A stretch of 64,000 bases of DNA from Hufsiella arboris. GTDB lineage: Bacteria; Bacteroidota; Bacteroidia; Sphingobacteriales; Sphingobacteriaceae. Position numbers and translations under genes: made by a program. The stretch lies in NCBI RefSeq assembly GCF_009834875.1, contig NZ_WVHT01000003.1:124001-188000 (forward strand), given 5' to 3'. The notes below the pieces were generated by a model that saw only the letters and a list, made by a program, of their open reading frames with translations, did no database searches and was not told the origin of the DNA. Positions 44,466 to 54,000 of this stretch are shown here, one piece after another. Numbering within the stretch: position 1 is the first letter of the stretch; each line of letters starts with the position of its first letter.

Positions 44466-45329
44466 TTAACTATTTTCGTTATTAACTTCCTGCTCCCAGC
44501 CAGTTTCTTTCAAAGCCGGATCATTTTCCTTTTTAAGAAAATCGGCATTTGATAACGATTCAGATTCCCATTCCAGAATGGCTTCATCAGGAACAACATT
44601 AACAGGTGTGTGCCATGAAGTTGAAGTTTCGTTGTACGCAAGGTTTGATTGCAGGCTATAGCAGGAAATAATGGACCATCTCGGATGATCTGAAAGATTA
44701 GCCTCAGAACGATGCAGCAGGTTGCTATGAAAAAATAGCGCGTCGCCCGGCTCCAGTTCAGAATAAACCAGCTCCATAGTTTTCAATGCATTATCGACCA
44801 TTTGCATATCCGCACCAACCTGTTCGCCGCTGAAACCATGGTTTACCCGGCCGATTTTATGTGAATTTTTAATAACCTGCAAACATCCGTTTTCCTTATA
44901 AGCAGGGGTTAAGGCAATCATGACACTTAAAAGCTCATCGGGAAACATGAACTGATTTTTATACCAGTAACCATAATCCTGGTGCCATTCCCAAGCGCCG
45001 CCAACTTTGGGTTCTTTCTGCATCAACTTGGAATGAAAGTGACACACCTTTGCTTTATCGCCAAGTAATTGCTGCACCGAATTAACCATTTTTTCACTTC
45101 GAGTCAGATAACCGAAAACATCGTTTCCCGGAGTAAACCATAACGATAGCTTTGTTTTTTTACCGCTCTGATCGTTAAGATCCAGCGCATTATTTTTCAT
45201 GGCACTATCATCTAAAGCTGTAGCGTACAACTTATCAATTTCTTGCGCACTGCAAAAGTTTTTTACGACTACATAACCTTGCTGATGATACAGTTCGACC
45301 TGATCTGCAGATAATTTAAAGCCTGACAT
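44466..45329 (-). CDS. Phytanoyl-CoA dioxygenase family protein
   Basis: A 287-residue Fe(II)/2-oxoglutarate oxygenase. The metal triad can be placed: His and Asp in WEWHQDYGYWYKNQ near residue 117, and the distal His in DALFFHSNLLHRSEANLSDH near residue 208, followed by the 2-oxoglutarate-binding Arg (HPRWSII). No signal peptide. It is the first gene of the operon and starts 126 bases from the divergent AraC gene. Family members hydroxylate lipids, ectoine or small molecules; the substrate is unknown. Confidence 0.87.
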   Translation of the reverse strand: MSGFKLSADQVELYHQQGYVVVKNFCSAQEIDKLYATALDDSAMKNNALDLNDQSGKKTKLSLWFTPGNDVFGYLTRSEKMVNSVQQLLGDKAKVCHFHSKLMQKEPKVGGAWEWHQDYGYWYKNQFMFPDELLSVMIALTPAYKENGCLQVIKNSHKIGRVNHGFSGEQVGADMQMVDNALKTMELVYSELEPGDALFFHSNLLHRSEANLSDHPRWSIISCYSLQSNLAYNETSTSWHTPVNVVPDEAILEWESESLSNADFLKKENDPALKETGWEQEVNNENS

Positions 45330-45455
45330 ATAATTGGTTTTTGTTAGAACTAAGGTAATATGTCAGGCAGGTTTTAAACTACTTGTTAACTGGCAGGAAC
45401 TGATACTTTTCTAACATTATTTTAAACAAACAGCCGTAAACCGTATCATTGTGCA

Positions 45456-46319
45456 ATGAAGCCGGTGTTAGAATATCTGCCACGAAGTTCGGACGAATCT
45501 TTTGTAACCCGGTTTTTCGATTATCACTATTATCCAACGCCCTGGCATTTCCATCCCGAATATGAATTGGTGCTTGTTACCGAGAGTTCAGGAAAACGTT
45601 TTATCGGCGATCAGATCAGTGATTTCAGAGAAGGTGATTTGGCATTAATCGGACCTTTTCTTCCCCATCTGTATAGGAACGATCCGGAATATTATGAGCC
45701 GGGATCAAAATTACGGGCGAAATCCATCGTTGTTCATTTTAAGGAATCTTCTTTCGGAAATGACTTTATTAACCTTCCGGAAGCAAAAAAAATAAATCAA
45801 CTTTTATTAAGCTCGGGACAAGGCTTTGATATTTACGGCGAAACAAATCGGATTATCAGCGAAAAAATGTTTGAACTAACAAGTATAGCTGGTTTTTCAC
45901 GCTGGCTGAAACTGCTTGAAATTTTAAATATTCTGGCAGACAGTAAAGAATTACGATCTGTTTCAAATAACCCCGTCGTTGGAAAAAATCAATTAGAGTC
46001 CGTCCGTATGAACAAAGTAATTGATCACGTAATTAATAATTTTCATAAGGAGATCACTATTTCTGAGGTAGCGGATATAGCCAGTATGGCAGATAATTCA
46101 TTTTCCAGGTATTTCAGTCAGCGCACCCGTAAAACATTTACCAGTTTTGTAAACGAGGTCAGATTAAACCACGCTTCAAAGCTATTGATCGAAACACAAA
46201 AAAGCATAATTGATATAAGCCTCGAATGCGGCTTCACTAATTTGTCAAATTTCAACCGGCAGTTTAAAGCGCATTATCATTCAAGCCCGTTAAATTTCAG
46301 GAAGCATTACCACGGATAA
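45456..46319 (+). CDS. AraC family transcriptional regulator
   Basis: A 287-residue regulator. Residues 1-130 form a cupin-type sensor (PTPWHFHPEYELVLVTESSG, FREGDLALIGPFLPHLYRND), and residues 188-285 hold the two helix-turn-helix motifs of AraC: VIDHVINNFHKEITISEVAD with MADNSFSRYFSQRTRKTFTS and SIIDISLECGFTNLSNFNRQ followed by KAHYHSSPLNFRK. It faces the four-gene operon at 40582-45329 across a 126-base gap and is the likely activator, sensing a sugar or its oxidised product. Confidence 0.92.
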   Translation: MKPVLEYLPRSSDESFVTRFFDYHYYPTPWHFHPEYELVLVTESSGKRFIGDQISDFREGDLALIGPFLPHLYRNDPEYYEPGSKLRAKSIVVHFKESSFGNDFINLPEAKKINQLLLSSGQGFDIYGETNRIISEKMFELTSIAGFSRWLKLLEILNILADSKELRSVSNNPVVGKNQLESVRMNKVIDHVINNFHKEITISEVADIASMADNSFSRYFSQRTRKTFTSFVNEVRLNHASKLLIETQKSIIDISLECGFTNLSNFNRQFKAHYHSSPLNFRKHYHG

Positions 46320-46449
46320 TCAGATATAGCAAGTTGAATAACAGCATTGCTTATGCTAGCATGCAGATACGATTGCCGTTGTAGCACTGTTCGGAGTCGA
46401 AGTGATTTAAAGTGACCTGAAACAGGCAGTACCGAAAGGCTTAATAAAC

Positions 46450-46480
46450 AAAAAGCACCTGCCGGTGGGGCAGGTGCTTT
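46450..46480 (-). terminator. Intrinsic terminator of the cold-shock gene
   Basis: GCACCTGCC / GGCAGGTGC stem with five-base loop, followed on the minus strand by TTTTTG. It lies 22 bases after the cold-shock stop. Confidence 0.9.
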
Positions 46481-46502
46481 ACGATAACTGTATGGTGATT
46501 TA

Positions 46503-46697
46503 TTAGATTACTTTAACATTGATCGCATTAAGACCCTTACGGCCTTCTTCTACATTATAGCTTACCTGATCGTTGTCACGGATCTCATCGATAAGTCCTG
46601 TAGCATGAACGAATATTTCGCTCGCATTGTCATTTTGTGAAATGAATCCAAAACCTTTTTGGCTGTTGAAAAATTTCACTGTTCCTTCTTTTTGCAT
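46503..46697 (-). CDS. Cold-shock domain protein (CspA family)
   Basis: A 64-residue single cold-shock domain. The start ATG at 46697 (MQKEGTVKFFNSQKGFGFIS) gives the normal length; the frame goes on to 46751 without conserved residues. RNP1 KGFGFISQ and RNP2 EIFVHATG are both present. It binds single-stranded nucleic acid as an RNA chaperone. The 5' leader before the start (46698-46900) is long enough for a structured, cold-responsive leader, but I do not see a clear cold-box. Confidence 0.92.
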   Translation of the reverse strand: MQKEGTVKFFNSQKGFGFISQNDNASEIFVHATGLIDEIRDNDQVSYNVEEGRKGLNAINVKVI

Positions 46698-46926
46698 TAT
46701 ATATTTTTTAATGAGCGGGCAAGGTCGGTATAATAATCGGCTAATGAGCACGATTGCGAAATAGTTTAAGCAATAGGTAAATTAAATGACATTCGTTAGG
46801 ATACCAAATTCAACAGAGGCTCTGAAAATTCAACAAATAATAGCGAATCCAATCTCGAACGAAATGTGTAATCAATTCCTGATTTATTTAGATTTAGCGA
46901 TTGCAGATTAAACCTGAATTTAGTCG

Positions 46927-47450
46927 TGACCTGGAACAGAATCTGGGTGTCCATTCAACAACACTGGCTGTTTTCTCTTCTTCAAAATCGGCAAAGAAAG
47001 CGATCAGCCCGATCCTGTAGCCATCCACGAATTTACGCTTGAATCTGGGCGTACTTAGTTCCAGCATTACCTTAATAGATCCGTTTTCGATAAAAGTATT
47101 TTTATGATTTGCCGTTATCAGCCGGCTAAGCGGATAACCTTGTGTATCTCAAAACGCCGGAAGCCCTGCAGGTTCGGAGCTTCGTTATTTTTATAGTGAG
47201 CCCGGAATACCGACAGCATGCGCTGCCACAATAAACCGCCGCCAAAGTCGTGGCGAACCTGGCCGATTTCCATTTTCAACAAGGCCGCCGCTTTGTTGGC
47301 TTTAACTAGGTTTGCAGCGCTTGCCTTAAAGGCATCATTGATCTCAACAGCCTTTTAAGTTCCCCTTGGTTTACGGGTATGGGTCCCGTAAGAACGACTG
47401 TCGACAATAATATCACCTGTTGCCGTTCGTGCTGCTTTTTTTCTTGCCAT
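46927..47450 (-). pseudogene. Decayed hypothetical gene, nonsense and frameshift
   Basis: From ATG at 47450 the minus strand reads MARKKAARTATGDIIVDSRS, then HTRKPRGT, a TAA stop, and on in the same frame with KAVEINDAFKASAANLVKAN, MEIGQVRHDFGGGLLWQRML, FRRFEIHKVI, where it hits TGA. One base later the frame continues with NHKNTFIENGSIKVMLELST and RKFVDGYRIGLIAFFADFEE. So one substitution stop and one single-base loss have broken a gene of at least about 170 codons. I do not recognise the family. Five 11-base tandem repeats lie 77-131 bases upstream. Confidence 0.75.
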
Positions 47451-47526
47451 TTACAGAATAATGCGTATTTTAGATCATCCGACTAAAAATAGCAATTTCC
47501 TGCTGTTTCAAAACTCAAGATATTTT

Positions 47527-47581
47527 AAATTACAGCGACATTACAGCGACCTTGTAGCGTACTTTGAGCGACCTTATAGCG
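47527..47581. repeat. Five tandem 11-bp repeats upstream of the pseudogene
   Basis: On the plus strand GCG occurs at 47535, 47546, 47557, 47568 and 47579, exactly 11 bases apart, each preceded by a related AT-rich 8-mer. On the minus strand the units are CGCTATAAGGT, CGCTCAAAGTA, CGCTACAAGGT, CGCTGTAATGT and CGCTGTAATTT. Confidence 0.85.
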
Positions 47582-47940
47582 ATACTTATTGTGTCCTCAA
47601 AGTGTCTTCATTCGGTCGACATCGTGCTATCTATGGGCTGGAAGGTACTTTTGCCGAACAAGGTCCCTCGCAGGTAGCATGAAGAAGCCTCGTAGAAAAG
47701 GGACCGAAATTAGACTCTTAGGAGATTTTGCAGAAAAACACCTGTATAAAAAGGGGTGTTTTACACGGAGTAAAAAGGGTGTTTTTAAACATAAACTTAA
47801 TTCTAAATTTTACATCTTTAAAAACTACCAATTACAGCACTGGCTGGTGAAAAATGTGCTTCGAGGACGGTCAAAGATTTACCTGAAAAGTATGCACCAT
47901 CAGGAGTATCATTTGTAAAATTGATTGCAACGCAGATATG
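47582..47940. other. Stretch with no recognisable gene between the 11-bp repeats and tracrRNA
   Basis: About 360 bases. The plus-strand frames are open in part but encode no recognisable domain and are rich in Lys and His. On the minus strand a fragment reading SGKSLTVLEAHFSPASAVIG near 47850-47920 looks coding-like but ends quickly. I see no function. Confidence 0.4.
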
Positions 47941-47944
47941 GAAA

Positions 47945-48021
47945 AAATAAAAATGCCCCGCAGATAGGCGAGGCGCTAAATGTTTTCACAACGGAATAAT
48001 CCTTATTGTGATTTGCTTTCA
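47945..48021 (-). ncRNA. tracrRNA of the type II-C CRISPR system
   Basis: The minus-strand RNA starts at about 48018-48021 with UGAAAGCAAAUCACAA, which is a 16-base perfect complement of the first 17 bases of the repeat (plus one G-U pair). It continues with UAAGGAUUAUUCCGUUGUGA and AAACAUUUAGC, the usual nexus, and ends with the hairpin GCCTCGC / GCGGGGC (47955-47974) and a T-rich run ATTTTTATTTTTT. Predicted length is about 76 nt. It is transcribed away from cas9, and its start is close to the cas9 leader. It pairs with crRNA, recruits RNase III and holds the guide in Cas9. Confidence 0.9.
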
Positions 48022-48024
48022 AAA

Positions 48025-48057
48025 CAAACATAGGTATTTATTTAAGATACCTCCAAA
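48025..48057 (-). promoter_or_regulatory. Bacteroidota-type promoter of tracrRNA with embedded palindrome
   Basis: On the minus strand a -33 element TTTG (48054-48057) is separated by 21 bases from a -7 element TATGTTTG (48025-48032), a full match to TAnnTTTG. The predicted start falls directly at the anti-repeat. The spacer holds an inverted repeat AGGTAT (48047-48052) and ATACCT (48032-48037), a possible operator. Confidence 0.75.
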
Positions 48058-48097
48058 TAAATGATATTAATTCTGAAACAATAAAAAAGGCAATCAA

Positions 48098-51000
48098 ATG
48101 TTAAAAAACATTCTTGGATTAGATCTCGGCACAACGTCGATTGGCTTTGCCCACGTAATAGAAAACGAAAAAGACATATCGCAATCGGAAATTAGGCAAA
48201 TTGGGGTACGAATCATTCAATATGACAACTTCGTTAAAATTGATAAATCAGGAAAGGTTAGTGAGTCTAAAAACCCTGAACAAGATTTTGCATCGGGTAA
48301 AGGCCTATCGCCGAATGCTGGTAGAACCTTGAAACGCGGTGCCAGACGAACATTAGATCGATATCAGGATAGAAGAAGCAATTTAATCAACACCCTGTTC
48401 AATGCTAACATTATTACACACGAAACCAAACTGGCAGAAGATGGGAAAAACACCACGCATTCTACTTTTGCACTGAGAGCCAAAGCAGTTGTTTCAAAAA
48501 TTGAGAAAGATGAATTAGCAAGGGTATTTTTAGCTATTAATAAAAAACGTGGTTATAAAAGCAGTCGCAAAGCGAAGAATGAAGACGAAGGCCAAGCAAT
48601 TGACGGAATGGCTATTGCAAAGAGGTTATACGAGGACGGTTTGACTGCGGGGCAATTAGTACTGAACCTATTAAGAGAAGGTAAAAAGACCATTCCAGAT
48701 TTTTACCGCTCTGATTTACTGGCAGAATTTGATAAAGTATGGAGTTATCAAAATCAATTTTATCCGGAAATACTTACAAACGAATTTAAAAAAGAATTAG
48801 AAGGCAAAGGTCAGAGAGCAACTGCGGGTTTGTTTTGGATTTGCTATCAATTCAATACAGCTGAAAATAAGGCTAAATCGAGGGAAGAAAAGAAATTACA
48901 AGCCTACCAATTGAGAAGCGACGCTGTTTCCAGGCAGTTAGAAAAAGAAGAAGTTGCTTATGTGATAGCGGAAATCAACAACAATCTTAATAATTCAAGC
49001 GGTTATTTAGGTGCAATATCAGACAGAAGCAAGGAACTTTATTTTAAGCAAGAAACCGTTGGACAATATTTATATCGTCAATTACAAAAAAATCCACATA
49101 CCAAACTTAAAAATCAGGTCTTCTACCGTCAAGATTATTTGGACGAATTTGAAGCTATTTGGAAAGAACAAGCTAAGCATCACCCAGAGTTAACAGCAGA
49201 ATTGAAAACCGAGGTTCGTGATATCACTATTTTCTATCAACGCAAATTAAAATCTCAGAAGGGATTAATTAGTTTTTGTGAGTTTGAAAGCAAAGAAATA
49301 GCAATTGACCGAAATGGGCAACAGATTAAGCAAACCGTAGGGTTAAAAGTCATACCTAAATCTTCTCATCTTTTCCAGGAATTTAAGATTTTGCAACGTT
49401 TAAATGACGTATTGATTCGTAAAAAAGGAAGCAAAAAAAGAGTTGCTAAAAATACCGATGCACAAGGTGAATTATTCCAGTCAGAAGAAGAAATCTTCGT
49501 TTTAGACCACGATACCAAACAAGATTTATTTATCGAGTTAAACCTAAAAGGAAATCTGCCTTCATCGAAAATAATTGAGTTGCTTGGCTACAAACCTGCT
49601 GATTGGGAAATGAATTTTTCTCAATTGGAGGGAAACAAGACCAACCAATCGTTATATAATGCCTACCTAAAAATCATTGAAAATGAAGGCTACGACTTGA
49701 AAGAATTGTTGAAAATTAAAATCAACAGGGATGAGATAGAATTAAACGACCTTGACACTCCGGCTACAGAAATAAAAAAAATGGTTTCCGATATTTTTGA
49801 CAGTTTAGGAATTGATACATCTATACTGGAATTTGATGCAGAACTGGAAGGTAAACTTTTCGAACAACAACCGTCTTATAAATTGTGGCATTTGTTATAT
49901 GCTTATGAAGGCGATAATTCGTCAAGCGGTAATGAAAAACTTTACAAATTGCTGGAGAAAAAGTTCGGCTTTAATCGTGAACAATCCAAAGTTTTGGCCA
50001 GTGTTACCTTTTTGGATGACTATGGAAGTTTAAGCACTAAAGCAATCCGTAAAATTTATCCATTCATTAAAGAAAATAATTACAGCACGGCTTGCGAATT
50101 AGCGGGTTACAGGCATTCAGCATCTTCTTTGACTAAAGAGGAAATTGCTAAGAGACCTTTGAAAGATAGGTTGGAACTGTTAAAGAAGAACAGTTTGCGC
50201 AATCCTGTAGTAGAAAAAATATTAAATCAGGTTGTGAACGTGATAAATGCTTTAATAGTCAAGAACAGTGAAAGGGATGAAAACGGAACTGTTATCAAAG
50301 CTTTTCATTTTGACGAGATTCGCATAGAATTGGCTCGTGATTTAAAGAGAAATGCAGAGGAACGACGTGAAATGACAGCAAATATCAATTCCGCTAAAAT
50401 TTCTCACGATAAAATATTCAAACTATTGCAAAACGAATTTGGGATTAAGAACCCAACCCGAAGTGACATCATTCGTTTTAAACTATTTGATGAGTTGAAG
50501 AACAACGGATACAAGGATTTGTACACAAATACTTATATACCCAGAGAGATTTTATTTAGTAAGCAAATTGATATAGATCACATCATCCCGCAAGCCAAGC
50601 TGTTTGACGATAGCTTTTCTAATAAAACGGTAATTTATAGAAGAGATAATTTAGATAAAGGAAACAAAACTGCTTTCGATTACATCCTTTCAAAATATGG
50701 AGAGCTAGCCTCAATCGAATATCAGCAAAGAATCGCCAACCTTTTTGAGCAACGGAATAAAAGCAAAGACGATGCAAGTTCCGGTATCAACAAAGCCAAA
50801 TATCAGAAACTTTTAAAGAGAGAAATTGAAATTGGCGATGGTTTTATTGAAAGAGACTTACGCAACAGCCAATACATAGCAAAAAAGACCCGAAATATGC
50901 TTTTTGAGATATCCAGAGTGGTGACGCCCACAACAGGCAGTATTACTGATCGATTGCGTGAAGATTGGGATTTGATCAACATTATGCAAGAACTCAATTT

Positions 51001-52480
51001 CGATAAATTCAAAAAGTTAGGCCTTACTGAAATGGTAGAGAAAAAAGACGGCACGTTTAAAGAACGTATTGTAGATTGGACTAAAAGAAATGATCACAGG
51101 CACCATGCAATGGATGCCTTAACGGTTGCCTTCACGAAACATAATCACATCCAGTACCTAAATTATCTAAATGCCCGAAAAGATGAAACTCATAAGTTGC
51201 ACAACAATATCATAGGTATTGAAACATTAGAAACCGACTGGAAATATGATGATCAAGGTAATAAAAAACGAGTTTTTAAATCTCCGCTTATCAATTTTAG
51301 AGAACAAGCCAAAGATCATCTAGAAAACGTATTGGTATCACACAAACCTAAAAACAAAGTAACCAGCAAAAACAAGAACCAAATTGCAGGCAAGGACAAT
51401 CCTCAAATTGTCTTGACCCCCAGAGGACAGCTACATAAAGAAACCGTTTACGGCAAGTATAAGTACTACGTTTCAAAGGAAGAGAGAATTGGTGGCAATT
51501 TCGATTTAGCAACCATTGAAAAGGTAAGCAATCCCGCTTATAAAAAACTGCTTTTCCAACGATTAGCAGAAAATGGTAATGACCCTAAAAAAGCGTTTAC
51601 CGGCAAAAACGCCATTGGTAAAAATCCAATTTATTTAGATGCCACGCAATTGGAACAAGTTCCAGAAAAGATCAAATTAGTTTGGTTAGAGGAAGACTAC
51701 TCTGTAAGAAAGGATGTAACTCCAGAAAATTTCAAAGATGAAAAGGCTATATCGAAAATATTGGACCAGGGAATAAAGGAAATTTTACTGGACAGACTGC
51801 GCACAAACAAGGGAGATTCAAAAAAAGCATTTTCAGATTTAGATAAAAACCCAGTTTGGCTAAACGAAAAGGAAGGAATTGCCATAAAACGGGTTAAAAT
51901 AAGTGGTGTCAAAAATGCCGAGCCACTGCATCACAAAAAAGATCATTTGGGTAACTCGATGTTAGATAAGGAAGGCAAAGAAATTCCCGTTGATTTTGTG
52001 AGCACAGGCAATAATCATCATGTAGCAATTTACAGAGATGACAAGGGAAATTTACAAGACAATGTAGTGTCTTTTTTTGAAGCGGTTCAGTTGGTAAGTA
52101 CTGGAGAGCCAGTGATCGACAAAAGTTACAATCGAGGACTAGGATGGCAGTTCCTGTTTACAATGAAACAGAATGAATTTTTTGTATTTCCGAACGACAA
52201 GACTGGCTTTAACCCTAAAGAGATCGATCTGTTAAACCCTAAAAATGCAAAAGTTATTAGCCCACATTTGTTTAGAACACAAAAACTTTCTAAAGTAACC
52301 TATGGAAATTCAGCGGTAAGAGACTATGTTTTCAGGCATCACCTCGAAACCTCTGTCGAAGAAAAAAATGAACTTAATGGAATTGCCTATAAACAATTAA
52401 AAAGTTTAGCATATCTAGAAGGCGCTGTTAAAGTCCGCCTCAATCACTTAGGTGAAGTTGTCAAAGTTGGAGAATATTAG
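48098..52480 (+). CDS. cas9: CRISPR-associated endonuclease Cas9, type II-C
   Basis: A 1460-residue RNA-guided DNA nuclease. RuvC-I is NILGLDLGTTSIGFAHVIEN with catalytic Asp9; the bridge helix is the Arg-rich KRGARRTLDRYQDRRSNLI near residue 85; RuvC-II holds Glu744 in FDEIRIELARDLKRN; the HNH motif is IDIDHIIPQAKLFDDSFSNK with Asp827 and His828; RuvC-III is HRHHAMDALTVAF with His1003 and Asp1006. All catalytic residues are intact. The C-terminal 450 residues would hold the PAM-reading domains and are unlike known PAM-solved enzymes as far as I can judge. There is no csn2 or cas4, so this is type II-C. The gene is AT-rich compared with cas1 and cas2. The start ATG follows AAAAAAGG by a suitable distance. 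Confidence 0.96.
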   Translation: MLKNILGLDLGTTSIGFAHVIENEKDISQSEIRQIGVRIIQYDNFVKIDKSGKVSESKNPEQDFASGKGLSPNAGRTLKRGARRTLDRYQDRRSNLINTLFNANIITHETKLAEDGKNTTHSTFALRAKAVVSKIEKDELARVFLAINKKRGYKSSRKAKNEDEGQAIDGMAIAKRLYEDGLTAGQLVLNLLREGKKTIPDFYRSDLLAEFDKVWSYQNQFYPEILTNEFKKELEGKGQRATAGLFWICYQFNTAENKAKSREEKKLQAYQLRSDAVSRQLEKEEVAYVIAEINNNLNNSSGYLGAISDRSKELYFKQETVGQYLYRQLQKNPHTKLKNQVFYRQDYLDEFEAIWKEQAKHHPELTAELKTEVRDITIFYQRKLKSQKGLISFCEFESKEIAIDRNGQQIKQTVGLKVIPKSSHLFQEFKILQRLNDVLIRKKGSKKRVAKNTDAQGELFQSEEEIFVLDHDTKQDLFIELNLKGNLPSSKIIELLGYKPADWEMNFSQLEGNKTNQSLYNAYLKIIENEGYDLKELLKIKINRDEIELNDLDTPATEIKKMVSDIFDSLGIDTSILEFDAELEGKLFEQQPSYKLWHLLYAYEGDNSSSGNEKLYKLLEKKFGFNREQSKVLASVTFLDDYGSLSTKAIRKIYPFIKENNYSTACELAGYRHSASSLTKEEIAKRPLKDRLELLKKNSLRNPVVEKILNQVVNVINALIVKNSERDENGTVIKAFHFDEIRIELARDLKRNAEERREMTANINSAKISHDKIFKLLQNEFGIKNPTRSDIIRFKLFDELKNNGYKDLYTNTYIPREILFSKQIDIDHIIPQAKLFDDSFSNKTVIYRRDNLDKGNKTAFDYILSKYGELASIEYQQRIANLFEQRNKSKDDASSGINKAKYQKLLKREIEIGDGFIERDLRNSQYIAKKTRNMLFEISRVVTPTTGSITDRLREDWDLINIMQELNFDKFKKLGLTEMVEKKDGTFKERIVDWTKRNDHRHHAMDALTVAFTKHNHIQYLNYLNARKDETHKLHNNIIGIETLETDWKYDDQGNKKRVFKSPLINFREQAKDHLENVLVSHKPKNKVTSKNKNQIAGKDNPQIVLTPRGQLHKETVYGKYKYYVSKEERIGGNFDLATIEKVSNPAYKKLLFQRLAENGNDPKKAFTGKNAIGKNPIYLDATQLEQVPEKIKLVWLEEDYSVRKDVTPENFKDEKAISKILDQGIKEILLDRLRTNKGDSKKAFSDLDKNPVWLNEKEGIAIKRVKISGVKNAEPLHHKKDHLGNSMLDKEGKEIPVDFVSTGNNHHVAIYRDDKGNLQDNVVSFFEAVQLVSTGEPVIDKSYNRGLGWQFLFTMKQNEFFVFPNDKTGFNPKEIDLLNPKNAKVISPHLFRTQKLSKVTYGNSAVRDYVFRHHLETSVEEKNELNGIAYKQLKSLAYLEGAVKVRLNHLGEVVKVGEY

Positions 52481-52523
52481 TTCAAATTGAAGTTATAATT
52501 ATTTAATCGGTGAATCACTTAGC

Positions 52524-53875
<1,352 letters not shown>

Positions 53876-53918
53876 AACGCATTACAATCTGAAATTTAAA
53901 ATCGCCATTCAGAATTAC

Positions 53919-53946
53919 ATCCGGCCGTTCATACGACCGGATTTTT
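53919..53946 (+). terminator. Intrinsic terminator of the cas operon
   Basis: ATCCGG-CGT and ACG-CCGGAT pair, with one unpaired base in each arm and a TCAT loop, followed by five T. It separates cas2 from the CRISPR array. Confidence 0.85.
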
Positions 53947-53959
53947 AAATTCTGTTTTT

Positions 53960-53979
53960 TTCTTCAAACAACTGATATT
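53960..53979 (+). repeat. Inverted half-repeat at the cas-proximal end of the CRISPR array
   Basis: TTCTTCAAACAACTGATATT matches the reverse complement of repeat bases (AATATCAGTTGTTC-AAGAA type) with two changes in 20. It lies 21 bases before the first repeat, in the opposite orientation, and can fold with that repeat into a long hairpin in the array transcript. Confidence 0.75.
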
Positions 53980-54000
53980 CAAATCCTTAAACCAGGGTAT

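Noticed and set aside
46698-46900. Cold-shock RNA thermosensor in the csp leader
   Set aside because: The leader is long, but no cold-box-like element or convincing alternative fold could be read by eye.
47461-47918. Two overlapping plus-strand frames upstream of cas9
   Set aside because: They cross the 11-bp tandem repeat and encode no recognisable domain; the first overlaps the pseudogene promoter region.
53960-53979. Interpretation of the inverted half-repeat as the tracrRNA anti-repeat
   Set aside because: It pairs with the 3' half of the repeat, is not followed by a nexus or terminator, and a complete tracrRNA is present at 47945-48021.
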